From Chitinophagaceae bacterium (GTDB lineage: Bacteria; Bacteroidota; Bacteroidia; Chitinophagales; Chitinophagaceae): DNA of 5,217 bases. Below are positions 4,910 to 5,217 of the stretch, in pieces (position 1 is the stretch's first letter; each line of letters opens with the position of its first letter). The stretch covers positions 1-5,217 of the forward strand of contig JALNZE010000047.1 in NCBI GenBank assembly GCA_023229465.1, read 5' to 3'. The notes under the pieces are model-generated. The model worked only from the letters and a program-made list of their open reading frames with translations. It was not told the DNA's origin and made no database searches. The position numbers and the translations under genes were made by a program.

Positions 4910-4978
4910 TTATTTTAAAGTTACTTTAATCATTTCAATTTCGTAGTTAATAAAAGACTTATACTGTTGTTTGTTCAT
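4910..4978 (-). CDS. 22-codon mini-ORF at head of the operon
   Basis: From ATG 4978 the frame encodes 22 residues, MNKQQYKSFINYEIEMIKVT plus LK, ending in TAA at 4910-4912. An in-frame ATG at 4984 would add Met-Phe, and an upstream in-frame stop lies about 30 bases before it. The gap to the 115-residue gene is 6 bp, as tight as the next junction (5 bp). The peptide is charged and helix-like with no hydrophobic core. EIEMIKVTLK loosely resembles GELIKVDFK near the C-terminus of the downstream protein. It may be a true small protein, a leader ORF coupling translation, or the last piece of a larger gene lost on the transposase side. Confidence 0.35.
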   Translation of the reverse strand: MNKQQYKSFINYEIEMIKVTLK

Positions 4979-5049
4979 AAACATCCCTGGCTTTATGCAA
5001 TTGGGGAGTAATCATCCGCCAGCACGGCCACAGAACTTTTTTAAAAATA

Positions 5050-5078
5050 CAAAATATCAGGCACAATAAATCATCAAA
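5050..5078 (-). promoter_or_regulatory. Possible promoter for the signalling operon
   Basis: On the minus strand, TTTG (5075-5078), an 18-bp spacer and TATTTTG (5050-5056) approximate the Bacteroidota -33/-7 pattern, with one base missing from TAnnTTTG. The implied start near 5043 would give a leader of about 60 nt to the mini-ORF. It lies just beyond the transposase stop, so it could sit in the element's end. Support is weak because A/T-rich DNA yields such matches easily. Confidence 0.25.
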
Positions 5079-5104
5079 AAATCAGAAACACAGGGCAAAC
5101 GCAT

Positions 5105-5217
5105 CTAAATTTGGCACAAGAGCAGATTAGCCAAGAAGTCTTCATCCCAGCCACAGAGTAACCGTTTGTTTTTAATACTTCTTTTTTTACTGTTTTCGTT
5201 TTTCAACAGGTTCAGGG
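5105..5217 (-). CDS. Transposase-like C-terminus, partial (window edge)
   Basis: An open frame enters from the right edge and runs 36 codons to TAG at 5105-5107. Its sequence is basic then aromatic/acidic: LNLLKNENSKKRSIKNKR, followed by LLCGWDEDFLANLLLCQI. The pattern of a basic stretch, then GWDxDFLxxLL close to the stop, resembles the tails of IS4-like DDE transposases I associate with Bacteroidota. I cannot confirm this from 36 residues. The DNA after the stop (minus strand AGATGCGTTTGCCCTG, about 5089-5104) could be the element's terminal repeat, but the other end is outside the window. A chance frame or an unrelated protein end remains possible. Confidence 0.4.
   Translation of the reverse strand, partial: LNLLKNENSKKRSIKNKRLLCGWDEDFLANLLLCQI

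Overview
The window looks like an accessory region of a Bacteroidota chromosome, probably from a Chitinophagaceae- or Sphingobacteriia-like host. Three things suggest this. There is a Bacteroidota-type promoter (TTTG, 19 nt, TAnnTTTG) in front of the antitoxin gene. Translation starts are A-rich and lack clear Shine-Dalgarno sites. The small XRE regulators, the fused nucleotidyltransferase-HEPN protein and the ATPase-less PAS/DHp protein all resemble families I associate with that phylum. No taxonomic marker gene is present, so this is inference.

Layout. Positions 1-550 hold one weak minus-strand ORF (71-433) and conspicuous repeats: a split 10+10-bp inverted repeat (349-370 with 441-464) and a perfect 9-bp dyad (501-522). 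Positions 551-1163 encode two small single-domain XRE regulators on the plus strand, each preceded by dyad or repeat elements. Positions 1269-2333 form the best-defined module, a type II Xre-RES toxin-antitoxin operon. Its promoter, a large symmetric dyad and the antitoxin start codon are superimposed within about 45 bp. Tail to tail with it, only 10 bp away, is a minus-strand fused MNT nucleotidyltransferase-HEPN protein (2344-3216).

The 332-bp gap at 3217-3548 carries no convincing gene, but its plus strand has RNA-like structure. There is a perfect hairpin with a GNRA-type loop (3326-3347), then a fold resembling group II intron domain V with a 25-nt interruption, then a domain-VI-like G5/C5 hairpin ending about 12 bp from the next stop codon. 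This may be the 3' relic of a group II intron.

Positions 3549-4984 form a tightly spaced minus-strand operon: a 22-24-codon mini-ORF, a 115-residue protein I do not recognise, and a 333-residue CBS-PAS-DHp protein that stops after the phospho-acceptor helices and has no ATPase domain. The far right (5105-5217) holds 36 codons that look like the C-terminus of a transposase.

Taken together, the window mixes growth-control or defence-like modules (Xre-RES, MNT-HEPN), small transcription factors with their apparent operators, a signalling operon and mobile-element debris. The most rewarding items are the overlapping promoter/dyad/start of the Xre-RES operon, the intron-like RNA in 3217-3548, and the unusual signalling operon.
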